A stretch of DNA of 64,000 nt, taken from assembly GCF_000014005.1 (NCBI RefSeq), contig NC_008009.1:1860001-1924000 (forward strand). Reading direction: 5' to 3'. Shown here in pieces: positions 42,807 through 53,512 of the stretch. A model generated the notes under the pieces. The model worked only from the letters and a program-made list of their open reading frames with translations, ran no database searches and was not told where the DNA came from. This DNA comes from Candidatus Koribacter versatilis Ellin345. GTDB lineage: Bacteria > Acidobacteriota > Terriglobia > Terriglobales > Acidobacteriaceae. Both the position numbers and the translations under genes were made by a program. How positions within the stretch are numbered: position 1 is the stretch's first letter; every line of letters begins with the position of its first letter.

Positions 42807-42941
42807 CGTCGGCACTGTTGCATTCTTCAGCAGCCCGATTGGGGTGAATCACGCTTCGACGTGACCCCCTTCCTTCAACTTCCGCGAGCATCGTCCGATG
42901 ATGTGTCCAGCACGTTTAGCTCGTAGCAGCGGGAGTTGGCC

Positions 42942-43409
42942 ATGTCGAAGATTTTGGTAGTGGGTTACGGGAACCCCTTGCGCGCGGACGATGGGCTCGG
43001 ATGCCATGTCGCTCGCCAGATCGGGCACCATTTGCGCGGGGATGAACGGGTCGAGGTCGTCCCTTGCCACCAGTTGGCGCCGGAGATTGCCGAACAGATC
43101 GCTAAGGCGGAGTTCGTGATCTTTGTCGACGCCTCGACCCAGGGCGAGCCGGGGACGATTACGCAGTCCACCGTGCCGGCGGACAAGGAGTTCGCAGGGA
43201 AGCTTGCGGATCCGACAACGCCAGGAATGTTGCTGGCAGCAGCGCAGACGATGCATGGAGCGTGTCCGTCGGCAGTGATGTTCGCGATGACGGGGTGGTG
43301 CTTCGAGTTCGGCGAGCAAATGTCGTCGATTGTGAGTGAGCGCTTCGCGGCGCTGGTTCAGATGATCGAAAAGACAATCGCGGAGAACGAGGCCGCGATG
43401 GTATCGTAA
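42942..43409 (+). CDS. Hydrogenase maturation protease (HycI/HybD family)
   Basis: A protein of 155 residues with the family N-terminus ILVVGYGNPLRADDGLGCHVA; the Asp is in the nickel-binding position. FVDASTQGEPG and a later MTGWCFEFGEQMS correspond to the second and third conserved regions. The family clips the C-terminal tail of the [NiFe]-hydrogenase large subunit after nickel insertion. The ATG at 42942 (GGGAG upstream) is preferred to a TTG six bases earlier. A hypA-like gene follows 21 bp later. No hydrogenase structural gene is in the window, so its target lies elsewhere. Confidence 0.85.
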   Translation: MSKILVVGYGNPLRADDGLGCHVARQIGHHLRGDERVEVVPCHQLAPEIAEQIAKAEFVIFVDASTQGEPGTITQSTVPADKEFAGKLADPTTPGMLLAAAQTMHGACPSAVMFAMTGWCFEFGEQMSSIVSERFAALVQMIEKTIAENEAAMVS

Positions 43410-43430
43410 GGCCCTCTTTACGGAGGCGTT

Positions 43431-43793
43431 GTGTACGAATTAAGCGTGGCGCAGGAGTTGTACACGGTGGCGCGGGCGCGCGCCGATGAGATGGAAGTGC
43501 GCGAGCTGGAGAGCGTGCGGGTGGCCGTCGGAGAACTCGCCGGGGTCACCCCCGACCTCCTCCGCTCAGCCTGGCGGTTTGTGACCGCGGAGAGCGCCGA
43601 CGAGAACTCGCGCCTCGACATCGATCTGCGTAGCGGACGCCAGATCTGTCCGCAATGCGGGGCCCTGCCGGGGCCGGACGTGATCGCCTACCCGGCCCAC
43701 TGCGAGCGCTGCAAGTGCCACATGCGGGTGGAGAGCGGAGACCGCGTGGAACTGCTGGAAATTCGGTTCCAGCAGGAGCTGGCGCTGGCGTAG
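43431..43793 (+). CDS. hypA: HypA-like nickel-insertion protein with Tyr2
   Basis: A 120-residue protein of the HypA/HybF family, which delivers nickel to hydrogenase. The zinc-finger cysteines are intact (CPQCGALPGP and CERCKC) and the N-terminal ELSVAQELYTVARARADEM is typical. The start is a GTG with GGAGG 4 nt upstream, giving Met-Tyr-Glu-Leu. Almost all HypA proteins begin Met-His-Glu, where His2 is an essential nickel ligand. Here that residue is Tyr, so nickel binding may be altered. It probably forms an operon with the maturation protease. It converges on the E1-like gene. Confidence 0.85.
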   Translation: MYELSVAQELYTVARARADEMEVRELESVRVAVGELAGVTPDLLRSAWRFVTAESADENSRLDIDLRSGRQICPQCGALPGPDVIAYPAHCERCKCHMRVESGDRVELLEIRFQQELALA

Positions 43794-43811
43794 GTCGTTA
43801 TACGATATTGT

Positions 43812-44561
43812 TTACTTCTTGAGATTGTTCTTCCAGAAATTTCTCGCGCGTAGCTGTTCTTCCATGTAGCTGAGCGCGTCCCCTTGCACCCACGGACGCA
43901 TTCGCGGCAGAACCTTCCCCTTCGAATAAGTCTTGCACTCAATCAAAGTCGGCCCCGCATCGTGGCGCGCGCGGAACATCGCCTCCTGCGCGACACGATA
44001 GACCGCCATCGCGTCGCTGCCATCCACGGTCATTCCCGCCAATCCAAGCCCGAGGATTTCGTGGGTCAGATCGGAAGGCGATCCGGTCTTGAGGCGAGCG
44101 AGATTATGCTGCACAACGACGACGAGCGGAAGTTTGTGCGTCGCCGCAAAGGTCAGCGTAGCCCGCGCATCCATGAGCGAATCAGCTTCCCCTGCGAACG
44201 CCAGCACCAGCCCAGGACGATGATGCAATGCACGCTCGAGTGCGTAGCCAGCGGCGACCGCGATATGCGCCGCAGCCGAGAGTTCGGGAGACTTGCGTTC
44301 AAGAGGCGCAAGGTCGAGCAGTTCCGGACGCGACTTCTTCGTGTACAAGGTCTTCGTGAGCGAGCGGGCATGCGCGATGGTCAGCGAGTCTTCCGGCAGC
44401 AGGCCCATGAGCGAGCCGACCAGCGTCGCTTCAAGGCCGCGATGCTCTGCACGGAGTTGCGCCAGCAGTGAGTACATGCGCCGCATCAGCACCGGGTTGC
44501 GCGACGGCGGAGTGTTGACGGCTTCGTGGGCTTGTTGGTGTTTGGGCTTTCGGGTCGGCAT
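43812..44561 (-). CDS. Short, degenerate dehydrogenase E1-alpha-like protein
   Basis: A 249-residue protein whose C-terminal half resembles the thiamine-diphosphate E1-alpha subunit of 2-oxoacid dehydrogenases (LAGMTVDGSDAMAVYRVAQE, AMFRARHDAGPTLIECKTYS). The usual ThDP motif GDG-x(about 26)-NN appears as GEA...QHN, so cofactor binding is doubtful. The length is well below the usual 320-360 residues. No E1-beta or E2 gene lies nearby. It may be a decayed or repurposed paralogue. It is downstream of lon on the same strand, separated by a terminator-like hairpin. Confidence 0.6.
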   Translation of the reverse strand: MPTRKPKHQQAHEAVNTPPSRNPVLMRRMYSLLAQLRAEHRGLEATLVGSLMGLLPEDSLTIAHARSLTKTLYTKKSRPELLDLAPLERKSPELSAAAHIAVAAGYALERALHHRPGLVLAFAGEADSLMDARATLTFAATHKLPLVVVVQHNLARLKTGSPSDLTHEILGLGLAGMTVDGSDAMAVYRVAQEAMFRARHDAGPTLIECKTYSKGKVLPRMRPWVQGDALSYMEEQLRARNFWKNNLKK

Positions 44562-44595
44562 GAGAAGCGATGCTCGATTCTACCTGAGCAATAGG

Positions 44596-44618
44596 AAAGC
44601 CCGCACGCGGCGGGCTTT
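44596..44618 (-). terminator. Intrinsic terminator-like hairpin after lon
   Basis: Perfect 9-bp stem AAAGCCCGC / GCGGGCTTT with a 5-nt loop, 19 bp past the lon stop. On the minus strand it is followed by TCCTATTGC, only a modest T-tract, so termination may be partial. Confidence 0.7.
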
Positions 44619-44636
44619 GGGTAAGAGCGAGCGTTG

Positions 44637-47033
<2,397 letters not shown>

Positions 47034-47229
47034 CGGAAGGGTCCCCCGTACTGAGGATTAGACACGCAGCCTTACCCCAGTGATTCAAGGATAACACGCG
47101 AAAATCGGGGGGCTGACCAGTACGAAAGGGAGAACGGGGTGGCGGAATGGTAACTGTGGAAAAGATTTCGTAGTGGGAATGAGTTGGTATTACAAAAGGG
47201 GAGAGCGAACGCTGCGGTGCGGGGATAGG

Positions 47230-47276
47230 GATCCTTCGACTTCGCAGCGCTTGGCGCTGCTTCGCTCAGGATGACA
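47230..47276. repeat. Dispersed intergenic repeat with GCAGCGC hairpin
   Basis: Sequence beginning GGATCCTTCGACTTC and ending GCTCAGGATGACAG encloses a perfect hairpin, GCAGCGC ttg GCGCTGC. It has the shape of the short CCTTCGAC..CTCAGGATGACA repeats that I recall from intergenic regions of acidobacterial genomes. Its core is the same hexamer pair as the REP type-A hairpin. Only one copy lies in this window. Confidence 0.55.
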
Positions 47277-47286
47277 GAAAAAAACC

Positions 47287-47310
47287 AAACCCCAGCTTTC
47301 GCTGGGGTTT
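47287..47310 (-). terminator. Rho-independent terminator of clpX
   Basis: The stem AAACCCCAGC / GCTGGGGTTT with tetraloop TTTC lies 21 bp after the clpX stop. On the minus strand it is followed by GGTTTTTTTC, a strong T-tract. Confidence 0.88.
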
Positions 47311-47331
47311 GTGGTGGAACGTTGAGAAAGT

Positions 47332-48603
47332 TTAGCTGGCTTGTTTCTCGATCAGGCTGATGGAGACGTCGCGTTTTTGGACCATTTCGGCAGTGACCTC
47401 GAATTCCTTGACGCGCTTTTGGCTTGGCAAGCTATACATCAAGTCGAGCATCAACTCTTCGAGGATCATGCGGAGACCGCGGGCGCCGACCTTTCGCTGC
47501 ATGGCTTCGCGGGCGATGGCGCGGACGGCTTCGTCACTGAACTTCAGCTTTACGTTTTCAAATTCGAAGAGGCGCTGGTACTGCTTCACGATTGCGTTCT
47601 TGGGCTTGGTCAAGATTTCCACAAGCGCGTTTTCGTCGAGGTCGTTGAGGACTCCCATGACGGGGAGGCGTCCGACAAATTCGGGAATGAGACCGAACTT
47701 GATGAGGTCCTGCGGTTCGGATCTCTGGAGCATCTCGGAGTCGCGGTTGTTGGCGCTGGTGAAGTTCTTTTCTTTTTCCTCGTCGCGGAAGCCGAGGGCG
47801 CGCTTGCCGAGGCGACGGCCAACGATCTTCTCCAAGCCGACGAACGCGCCGCCGACGATGAAGAGAATGTTCGTCGTATCGACGGGTGTGAACTCCTGAT
47901 GCGGGTGCTTACGACCGCCTTGAGGCGGAACGTTTGCGACGGTGCCTTCGAGAATCTTGAGCAGCGCTTGCTGCACGCCTTCACCGGAGACATCGCGGGT
48001 GATGGACGGGTTCTCGTCTTTGCGGCCGATCTTGTCGATTTCGTCGATGTAGATGATGCCGGTCTGGGCGCGGGCGACATCGCCGTCGGCAGCCTGGAGC
48101 AACTTGAGGATGATGTTCTCGACATCTTCGCCGACGTAGCCGGCTTCGGTGAGAGTTGTCGCGTCCACAATCGCGAAGGGAACATCGAGCATCTTGGCCA
48201 AGGTTTGGGCCAAAAGCGTTTTGCCGGTTCCGGTGGGACCGACTAAGAGGATGTTCGATTTCTGGAGTTCGACTTCGCCGCTACGCTGGCGATTCATGAA
48301 AACGCGCTTGTAGTGGTTGTAAACAGCGACGGAGAGCTTCTTCTTGGTCTGGTCCTGGCCGATGACGTATTCGTCGAGGAAGGTTTTGACTTCCAGCGGC
48401 TTGGGAAGATGGTTCGGAGCGGCCGACGGACTGGCTTCGGCGCGATCATCTTCGAGAATCGAATTGCAGACCGCGACACATTCGTCGCAGATGTAAGCCC
48501 GCGGATAATCGCTCGGCGAAGAGATTAGCTTCGCGACGGCATCCTGGGATTTATGGCAGAAAGAACAGCGAAGTACTTCTTCGTTACCAGTCCTGGTTCT
48601 CAC
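47332..48603 (-). CDS. clpX: ATP-dependent Clp protease ATPase subunit ClpX
   Basis: AAA+ unfoldase of 423 residues that feeds substrates to ClpP. The N-terminal zinc-binding domain has CSFCHKS and [10 protein letters not shown]. Walker A is [15 protein letters not shown], Walker [11 protein letters not shown], followed by the [20 protein letters not shown] pore/sensor region. A ClpP-docking IGF-type loop is expected near the [14 protein letters not shown] segment; the exact tripeptide is not obvious. clpP lies upstream on the same strand, 216 bp away, with hairpins between, so the two genes are probably both linked and separately tuned. Confidence 0.98.
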   Translation of the reverse strand: MRTRTGNEEVLRCSFCHKSQDAVAKLISSPSDYPRAYICDECVAVCNSILEDDRAEASPSAAPNHLPKPLEVKTFLDEYVIGQDQTKKKLSVAVYNHYKRVFMNRQRSGEVELQKSNILLVGPTGTGKTLLAQTLAKMLDVPFAIVDATTLTEAGYVGEDVENIILKLLQAADGDVARAQTGIIYIDEIDKIGRKDENPSITRDVSGEGVQQALLKILEGTVANVPPQGGRKHPHQEFTPVDTTNILFIVGGAFVGLEKIVGRRLGKRALGFRDEEKEKNFTSANNRDSEMLQRSEPQDLIKFGLIPEFVGRLPVMGVLNDLDENALVEILTKPKNAIVKQYQRLFEFENVKLKFSDEAVRAIAREAMQRKVGARGLRMILEELMLDLMYSLPSQKRVKEFEVTAEMVQKRDVSISLIEKQAS

Positions 48604-48725
48604 AGCTCACTCCTTGAACCGCAGCGGGCTACAAGGCGCCTGTCTTTGCAGGCTGCGCTTACTTCTTCCGGTCTGGAGAGACTGGAAGGTAGCACGCTCC
48701 CCCCATGCGTTGTGTTCAAAGTTTA

Positions 48726-48757
48726 CTCCGCCTTTCGGAAATTTTCCTAAGGCGGAG
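48726..48757 (-). promoter_or_regulatory. Extended hairpin between clpP and clpX
   Basis: CTCCGCCTT (48726-48734) pairs with AAGGCGGAG (48749-48757), and an inner GGAAA/TTTCC extends the stem. A second hairpin, GCGCCTG / CAGGCtGC, lies at 48636-48656 in the presumed clpX leader. Neither has a clear T-run, so partial termination or mRNA processing between clpP and clpX is more likely than a full stop. Confidence 0.5.
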
Positions 48758-48819
48758 CCATTACTTTGGTGGGATCACTGCACGTAAGTAACAGCGAGCA
48801 ATGCGTAGTCCCACCGGTC

Positions 48820-49404
48820 CTACTTGTGTTTGTAAATGATGTCGTCCACCAAGCCGTACTCTTTGGCTTGCTGGGCGTTCATGATGAAGTCGCGTTCTAC
48901 GTCTTTTTCAACTTTCTCGAGACGCTGGTTGCAATGCTTCGCGAGGAGTTGGTTGGTGATCTCGCGCATGCGCAGGATCTCGCGGGCGTGGATGTCGATG
49001 TCCGTGGCCTGGCCGCTGAGTCCGCTCATGAGCGGTTGGTGGATCAAGATGCGCGAGGTGGGCAGGGCATAGCGTTTGCCGGGAGCTCCGGAGGCCAGCA
49101 GCGTGGCCCCCATGCTGGCGCATTGGCCGATACAGATGGTGGCGACATCCGGGCGAATGAATTGCATGGTGTCGTAGATGGCCATGCCGGCGGTGATGGA
49201 GCCGCCCGGAGAATTGATGTAGAGCGAAATGTCCTTCTCGGGATCTTCGGCCTCAAGGAACAGCATCTGGGCGATGATCAGGTTGGCGACGTTGTCGTCA
49301 ATCGGAGTGCCGAGGAAGATGATGTTGTCCCGCAGCAGGCGGGAATAAATATCGTACGCGCGCTCGCCCCTGCTGGTTTGTTCGATCACCATGGGCACAA
49401 GCAT
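48820..49404 (-). CDS. clpP: ATP-dependent Clp protease proteolytic subunit ClpP
   Basis: Serine peptidase of 194 residues forming the tetradecameric Clp chamber. The triad is visible at Ser97 in [10 protein letters not shown], His122 in [11 protein letters not shown] and Asp172 in [26 protein letters not shown] is the oxyanion and handle region. Length is standard for mature ClpP, with a short N-terminus ([19 protein letters not shown]). It lies between tig (90 bp upstream) and clpX. This gene order is common in bacteria. Confidence 0.98.
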
Positions 49405-49494
49405 GTTTGCCGCTCCTTGTGAGTCACCTGAGTCACACTCCTGCCGAAAACCTGGCGGGGCTAAGAGCTGCGATTCAGGAGAAAGCCGTCCGCC

Positions 49495-50808
49495 CTATGC
49501 GGAGCGGCTGTACAGTAAGTCGAGAGTTTTCTCGTTGCGAATTTGAGTCCGGATTCTATCCAGCGACCCATCCTGCGTCAAACGTGCGCGCACCTGCTCA
49601 GGCGACTGCTGCGACTGCCGGGCAAGGCCTGCGATCTGCCGGTCCAATTCCTCGTCGCTGACTTCGATTTTCTCGGCGTCGGCGATCTTTTCCAGGAGTA
49701 AAGATGCTTTCACTTCGCGAGTAGCTGCCTCGCGCTGGCCTTCACGGAGCTTGCCGAAGTCCATCTTCTTCATGTCTTCGGTGCGCATGCCCTGCTGGGC
49801 GAGTGCGCGAAGTCCGCGTTCGAGGCGAATTTCGATCTGGCTATTCACCATGGACTCGGGGACCGGGAAGTCGTTGAGTTTTACGAGGGCGTCCACCAGC
49901 TTGTCTTTACCTTCGTGCTCGGCGTGGTGCTTTTTCTCGTGTTCGGCGCCTTCGCGGATCTTGGCGCGAAGCTCGTCGGGCGTCTTGACGTCGGCACCCA
50001 ACTCGGAGATGAAAGCTTCATCGAGCTCAGGGAAGATCTTCTTCTTCAGTGACTTCACCGAGACGTGGTATTCGACGCTCTTACCGGCAAGGCGCTGATC
50101 GCCGTAGTCGGCGGGGTAGACGACGTCGAAGGTTTTCTCATCGCCAGCCTTGGTGCCGCGGAGGTTTTCGGTGAACTCCTGCACGGTGTTGCTGCCGCCG
50201 AGCTCAACCATGATGGAAGGAACTTCCACGGGCTTGGCTTCCGGATCGGACTTGTCGCGGCCTTCGAAGCTGATCTGCACGAAGTCGCCATCTTCGGCGG
50301 CGCGGTCTTCGATCGGATCGTAGGTAGCGCGCTGTTCCTGAAGACTCTTGATCGTGTCTTCGATCTCGGCGTCGGTAACTTCGACCGGCGGGTGCTCGAC
50401 CTTGATGTTCTCGTAGCCGGTGGTTGGGATCTCGGGGAGGATCTCGAACTCAGCAGTGAACTTCAGCGGCTCGCCATCATGGAGATGGAGGTCCGTGACC
50501 TGCGGCTGCGAGACAGGCTGGAGGTTCTGCTTGCCGGTCTCCTCGCGGAAGTAATGGGGGATGAGGGTGCGGACGATCTCTTCATTAATATCCTGCGCGA
50601 AGCGGGTGCGGATGACGCTGGGCGGAACCTTGCCCTTGCGGAAGCCGGGAACGCGCGCAAGCTTGGCGTACTGCTGAACGTGCTTGTTGCGTTCGGCGTC
50701 CACAACGTCGGAGGGAATCTCGACGGTCACGCTGCGGAGGAGGGGGTTCACGGGAACTGCAACTTCAGCAGTTGCGTTTACTTCAGGATTGCTAGCTTCG
50801 GTCGTCAA
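49495..50808 (-). CDS. tig: Trigger factor, ribosome-associated chaperone
   Basis: A 437-residue chaperone that meets nascent chains at the ribosome exit. The N-terminal ribosome-binding domain holds a signature-like VPGFRKGKVPPSVIRTRF. The central FKBP-type prolyl isomerase domain includes GDFVQISFEGRD and VDYGD-like VVYPADYGDQRLAGKSVEY. A long helical C-terminal domain ends in LDLLYSRSA. It heads the tig-clpP-clpX-lon cluster. The N-terminal tail (TTEASNPEVNATAEVAVPVN) is somewhat longer than usual. Confidence 0.96.
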   Translation of the reverse strand: MTTEASNPEVNATAEVAVPVNPLLRSVTVEIPSDVVDAERNKHVQQYAKLARVPGFRKGKVPPSVIRTRFAQDINEEIVRTLIPHYFREETGKQNLQPVSQPQVTDLHLHDGEPLKFTAEFEILPEIPTTGYENIKVEHPPVEVTDAEIEDTIKSLQEQRATYDPIEDRAAEDGDFVQISFEGRDKSDPEAKPVEVPSIMVELGGSNTVQEFTENLRGTKAGDEKTFDVVYPADYGDQRLAGKSVEYHVSVKSLKKKIFPELDEAFISELGADVKTPDELRAKIREGAEHEKKHHAEHEGKDKLVDALVKLNDFPVPESMVNSQIEIRLERGLRALAQQGMRTEDMKKMDFGKLREGQREAATREVKASLLLEKIADAEKIEVSDEELDRQIAGLARQSQQSPEQVRARLTQDGSLDRIRTQIRNEKTLDLLYSRSA

Positions 50809-50901
50809 CGGAATGCCTTCAAAAAGTTAAGTGTGAGTGCAGATAAAAGCGACGAAAGGACGGGATTCTGAACAGAAAGCCCGGTCGCAGAACCGCAACC
50901 T

Positions 50902-51408
50902 TTAAGTGTATGAGAGGCGGCGATAGCGGTCAAACGAGGCGAGCCACTCGAGCTGCTCTTCGGTCTCTGGACAATTGAGGCCGCGGGCCAAACTGACTCG
51001 GTCAATCGCGTCTTCCATGGGGATGCCGGCAATCATGAGCAAACCGACGGTGGCTATGCCGGAGCGCCCGATTCCGGCGAAACAGTGGGCGACGACGCGT
51101 TCGCCGGCTTTGAGGCGGGCTTCGACTTTGGTGAGAACGTCTACGACTTTTTGCATTTCGTCGGGCCTGGGGACGGAGTGGTCGCGAATGGGAAGGGAAT
51201 AGAAGTTAATGTCGAGTTCGTTGCAGATTTCGCCTTCGTTGTCCCAGCCGGGACGTTCGCCGGGGGTGAGGAGCGAGAGGATCGTTGTGATGCCAATCTT
51301 CTGCCAACGTTCGAGGGCTCTTACGAGGCGTGGTTCGGGTGGTGGTGCAGGAGCGATGGCGAGAACACCGGACCAGGGACCTTCGATTGCAAAGAGTGGA
51401 GACAACAT
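50902..51408 (-). CDS. Dual-specificity/tyrosine protein phosphatase
   Basis: Cysteine phosphatase of 168 residues. The P-loop HCFAGIGRSG matches HCxxGxxRS, and the general-acid Asp is probably in YSLPIRDHSVPRPDEM. The layout matches small DSP-like bacterial phosphatases. There is no signal peptide. It lies alone between tig and a divergent gene, so the substrate cannot be inferred from context; a phosphoprotein, phosphoinositide-like or phospho-sugar substrate is possible. Confidence 0.85.
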   Translation of the reverse strand: MLSPLFAIEGPWSGVLAIAPAPPPEPRLVRALERWQKIGITTILSLLTPGERPGWDNEGEICNELDINFYSLPIRDHSVPRPDEMQKVVDVLTKVEARLKAGERVVAHCFAGIGRSGIATVGLLMIAGIPMEDAIDRVSLARGLNCPETEEQLEWLASFDRYRRLSYT

Positions 51409-51452
51409 AATTGGGTTACTTCAACCAATATACTGATTTTCGAGACGCGACG

Positions 51453-51767
51453 ATGTGGCACATCTTGTGGGAATTTCGAGTTGCTCCGGAACGACGCGCG
51501 GAATTTGAGCGCGTGTATAGCGCCGCGGGCGAATGGGCCGCGCTTTTCGCGAAGTCGCAGGAATTTCGTGGGACGACATTATTGCGGGATCCGCAAGTCG
51601 CGGGACGATATGTGACTGAAGATGTGTGGAAGAGTGCAGAGGCGTTCGAGCGATTGAAGGAAGAGTTTGCTGCTGAATATAAGAGGCTCGATGAGCTGTG
51701 CGAGGCGCTGACGGAATACGAGATGAAGATCGGCGGGTTTCAAGAAGTTGGCGGGGAAGAGCGCTGA
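51453..51767 (+). CDS. Small ABM/ferredoxin-like fold protein
   Basis: A 104-residue protein. WHILWEFRVAPERRAEFERV, followed by a short helix, FRGTTLLRDP and YVTEDVWKSAEAFERLKEEF, fits the dimeric alpha-beta-barrel (antibiotic biosynthesis monooxygenase-like) pattern. The ATG at 51453 is chosen over an upstream TTG (51411), although its ribosome site is weak. The stop overlaps the uracil-DNA glycosylase start (TGATG), so the two are translationally coupled. No catalytic role can be assigned. Confidence 0.65.
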   Translation: MWHILWEFRVAPERRAEFERVYSAAGEWAALFAKSQEFRGTTLLRDPQVAGRYVTEDVWKSAEAFERLKEEFAAEYKRLDELCEALTEYEMKIGGFQEVGGEER

Positions 51768-52453
51768 TGCGATCGGCGCTGAGCGTGCTGAATCACGAGG
51801 TGATTGGCTGCCGGCTTTGTCCGCGGCTGGTGGAGTATCGCGAGCAGATCGGGGTTGAGAAGCGGAAGGCCTATCGTGAACAGGAATATTGGGCGAAGCC
51901 GGTAGCGGGATTTGGTGACGAGAAGGCGCGGGTTCTGATCTTGGGATTGGCGCCGGGCGCGCATGGGTCGAATCGAACGGGAAGGCCGTTTACGGGCGAC
52001 AAGAGCGGCGATTTTATGTACCCCATCCTTCACAAGACGGGCTTTGCGTCGCAGCCAACGGCGGTGAATCGCGAAGATGGATTGAAGCTGCTGGATTGTT
52101 ACATCACTGCCGCGGTGCGGTGCGCTCCGCCGGACAACAAGCCGCTGCCGCAGGAGATCGCGAACTGTGCACCGTATCTCGATCGCGAAATTGCTGCGCT
52201 GGACGCAGTGAAAGTTGTCGTTGCGCTGGGAAAGATTGGGTTTGATGCGTACCTTGCGCATCTACAGCGGGCAGGATTTTCGTTCCGCAAAGCGGAATAT
52301 GGGTTCGGGCATCTGGCGGAGTACAAGATGCCGAACGGTATCGTGCTGCTCGGCTCCTATCATCCTTCCAACCAGAACACGGCGACGGGCAAACTGACGC
52401 CTGAGATGTTCGAGCAGGTGTTTCGTCGCGCTGCAAAAATCGCGCGCGGCTAG
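51767..52453 (+). CDS. Uracil-DNA glycosylase, family 5 (UdgB-like)
   Basis: A 228-residue base-excision-repair glycosylase that removes uracil or other deaminated bases. Motif A reads GLAPGAHGSNRTGRPFTGD, as in family 5. Motif B includes LLGSYHPSNQNTATGKL with the conserved His. CRLCPRL and two later Cys (AAVRCAPP, IANCAPY) can ligate the 4Fe-4S cluster found in family 4/5 enzymes. The ATG at 51767 overlaps the preceding stop; a longer frame only extends into that gene. The stop overlaps the convergent deacetylase gene by 4 bp. Confidence 0.88.
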   Translation: MRSALSVLNHEVIGCRLCPRLVEYREQIGVEKRKAYREQEYWAKPVAGFGDEKARVLILGLAPGAHGSNRTGRPFTGDKSGDFMYPILHKTGFASQPTAVNREDGLKLLDCYITAAVRCAPPDNKPLPQEIANCAPYLDREIAALDAVKVVVALGKIGFDAYLAHLQRAGFSFRKAEYGFGHLAEYKMPNGIVLLGSYHPSNQNTATGKLTPEMFEQVFRRAAKIARG

Positions 52454-53418
52454 TAGGGCTGCGCGCCGGACTTGCGGTACTTCTCGGAGATGTCCTCTAC
52501 CCACCTTGGGAATTCTGGTTGGCCAGTGGGGATTTTGCCCTGGGTGATGGCCCACTGGTCGATCCAAGTTTGGCCGTCGTCGCCAACCCACGTGTTGGGG
52601 AGACTGTAGGCGGAGTCGGTGAGGGCTTCGTCGAGGGTTACGAATTTGTAGCCGCGCTTGCGGAGGGTGGCGATGAGTTCGTTGATGTGTTCGGCTTCGA
52701 GCCAGTTGCAGTGGAGAAGCAGGACCTGCTTGGGTTCATAGCCGAGGAATTGTTTGGAGAACTTCTCGTAGTAATCGAAGACCTGGTTGGTGTACTCAAG
52801 ATAGGAATCCACTAGCTTGCGCTGCATGGCGGTATCGCCTTGTTCGCGGGCGGCATCGTAGGCGCCGGAGTACATCCAGTCCCAGGCGTCCATGGTGACG
52901 GGAGCGATTTTGTATCCACGCTGCGCGAGGAAATTCTCGGCTTGGCGGCGGGTATCGAGATCGCGGCCGACGATCAAGTATGGATGACGCAGGTAGCGGA
53001 TCTTCATCTTCTTTTCAGCAAGAAGCATGGAGGTGACGGTCTCGCCGCGCACGACGTTCTCTTCCCAGGCTTGCAGGGTGTTGGTGTCGAGCGACATGTG
53101 GCTGAAGGTGTGATTGCCGAGCTCGAAACCGTTGTCGACCCACTGGCGCAGAGCGCCGATGCGATCGTCGACCTCACCTTTGACGTAGAGTTTTTGCTCG
53201 TTCACGAAGCCAATCGCGGGAACCTGCTCCTGCTTGAGTGTGGCGAGTAGCTTCGACGTGAGTTCGTTCATCTGCTTGCCGCTGAGGCGCGGATTGGCGG
53301 CGGGAAGATCGTCGATGGTGATGGCGACTTCGCGCTGTTGGGCGAGCAAAGAGCAGGAAAGTAATAGGGAAGATGCGAGGAGACGAAGGAGCGCTTTTCC
53401 GATTTGCATTAGGGCCAT
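52450..53418 (-). CDS. Secreted polysaccharide deacetylase family protein
   Basis: A 322-residue NodB-type carbohydrate esterase. The signal peptide (LLRLLASSLLLSCSLLAQ) is followed by motif 1 AITIDDLPAAN (Asp-Asp) and motif 2 NHTFSHMS (His-x3-His metal ligands). PVTMDAWDWMYSG and VLLLHCNWLEAEHI match later family motifs. Such enzymes remove N- or O-acetyl groups from peptidoglycan, chitin or exopolysaccharide. The Cys in LLSC could make it a lipoprotein instead. There is no neighbouring glycan operon, so the substrate is open. Confidence 0.86.
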   Translation of the reverse strand: MALMQIGKALLRLLASSLLLSCSLLAQQREVAITIDDLPAANPRLSGKQMNELTSKLLATLKQEQVPAIGFVNEQKLYVKGEVDDRIGALRQWVDNGFELGNHTFSHMSLDTNTLQAWEENVVRGETVTSMLLAEKKMKIRYLRHPYLIVGRDLDTRRQAENFLAQRGYKIAPVTMDAWDWMYSGAYDAAREQGDTAMQRKLVDSYLEYTNQVFDYYEKFSKQFLGYEPKQVLLLHCNWLEAEHINELIATLRKRGYKFVTLDEALTDSAYSLPNTWVGDDGQTWIDQWAITQGKIPTGQPEFPRWVEDISEKYRKSGAQPY

Positions 53419-53512
53419 TTCTGCGACCGAACGGATTTTACACGCGCGGCGCAGAATCGCACTCCGATACTTGGAGCGGCTTTTCCATCTTGATACGGCG
53501 GGGAGCCTGAGT

